In this document: positions 14,730 through 14,753 of the stretch, one piece after another
How the letters are laid out: every line of letters starts with the position of its first letter
Numbering within the stretch: position 1 is the stretch's first letter
Assembly: GCA_946478755.1 (NCBI GenBank)
Contig: CAMLDJ010000122.1
Coordinates: 1 to 14,753 of the forward strand
From: an uncultured Pedobacter sp.
GTDB lineage: Bacteria > Bacteroidota > Bacteroidia > Sphingobacteriales > Sphingobacteriaceae
Direction: 5' to 3'
Length of the DNA stretch: 14,753 bases
The notes under the pieces: generated by a model
What the model saw: the letters and a program-made list of their open reading frames with translations, nothing else
What the model was told of the DNA's origin: nothing
Databases searched by the model: none
Made by a program: the position numbers and the translations under genes

Positions 14730-14753
14730 TGGCTGTTGGGGAAGGAGTCGAAC
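14730..14753 (-). tRNA. 3' end of a tRNA (possibly tRNA-Gln), cut by the window edge
   Basis: Read on the minus strand the last bases give G53, T-loop TTCGACT, T-stem arm CCTTC, acceptor arm CCCAACA, discriminator G73 and an encoded CCA (14732-14730). The geometry fits positions 53-76 of a tRNA. A72 implies a U1-A72 pair which, with G73, is most usual for tRNA-Gln or tRNA-Asn. The anticodon is outside the window, so identity is a guess. The terminator at 14665-14703 follows about 27 bases downstream. Confidence 0.85.

Noticed and set aside
1..14753. Search for CRISPR arrays, insertion sequences, phage or defence genes
   Set aside because: No direct-repeat arrays, transposase motifs, terminal inverted repeats or defence-family proteins are visible. 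The SNF2 protein lacks a nuclease or methylase partner, so a defence-island reading is not supported.

Overview
This window most likely comes from a Bacteroidota genome of the Sphingobacteriaceae (Pedobacter-like). Protein families point that way: a head-GIN/DUF2807 secreted protein, a small TonB-C protein, a four-helix 'cytochrome B'-annotated family and a long SNF2 helicase. So do weak or absent Shine-Dalgarno sequences and several promoters that fit the Bacteroidota pattern TTTG-N19-TAnnTTTG. Genus is an inference from recall, not from a search.

Layout from left to right. The first 44 bases hold the 5' end of a minus-strand gene leaving the window. Next come a plus-strand ALDH7-type aldehyde dehydrogenase (probable lysine catabolism), a convergent minus-strand secreted DUF2807 protein, and a plus-strand SNF2-family helicase. 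The helicase's 3' end overlaps that of convergent aat (leucyl/phenylalanyl-tRNA-protein transferase). An App1-type phosphatidate phosphatase gene (minus) is divergent from a diacylglycerol-kinase-family gene (plus). From about 13.56 kb down to 8.29 kb runs a minus-strand block: trp promoter, trp leader peptide, attenuator, trpE, trpG, trpC, hflX, rbfA and a small TonB-C-domain protein. Further right are a four-helix membrane protein, a DUF1801 protein, a strong terminator and the 3' end of a tRNA, all on the minus strand.

The most interesting element is upstream of trpE. A perfect TTTG-N19-TATTTTTG promoter should start transcription about 3 nt before a 25-codon open frame that begins MINNIHTWQW. 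It has two Trp codons separated by one Gln codon. Downstream are three mutually exclusive pairings: a 1:2 hairpin, a 2:3 antiterminator (9 bp with one bulge) and a 3:4 terminator (8 GC-rich pairs plus an A/U extension and six U). This is a complete ribosome-mediated tryptophan attenuator on what may be a nearly leaderless mRNA.

The trp cluster holds only trpE, trpG and trpC, so trpD, trpF, trpB and trpA must lie elsewhere if the pathway is complete. Attenuator read-through would also feed hflX and rbfA, ribosome-associated functions, although hflX has its own candidate -7 box just upstream. The App1 and lipid-kinase neighbours catalyse formally opposite reactions (phosphatidate to diacylglycerol and back). 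No mobile elements, CRISPR arrays or phage genes are visible.
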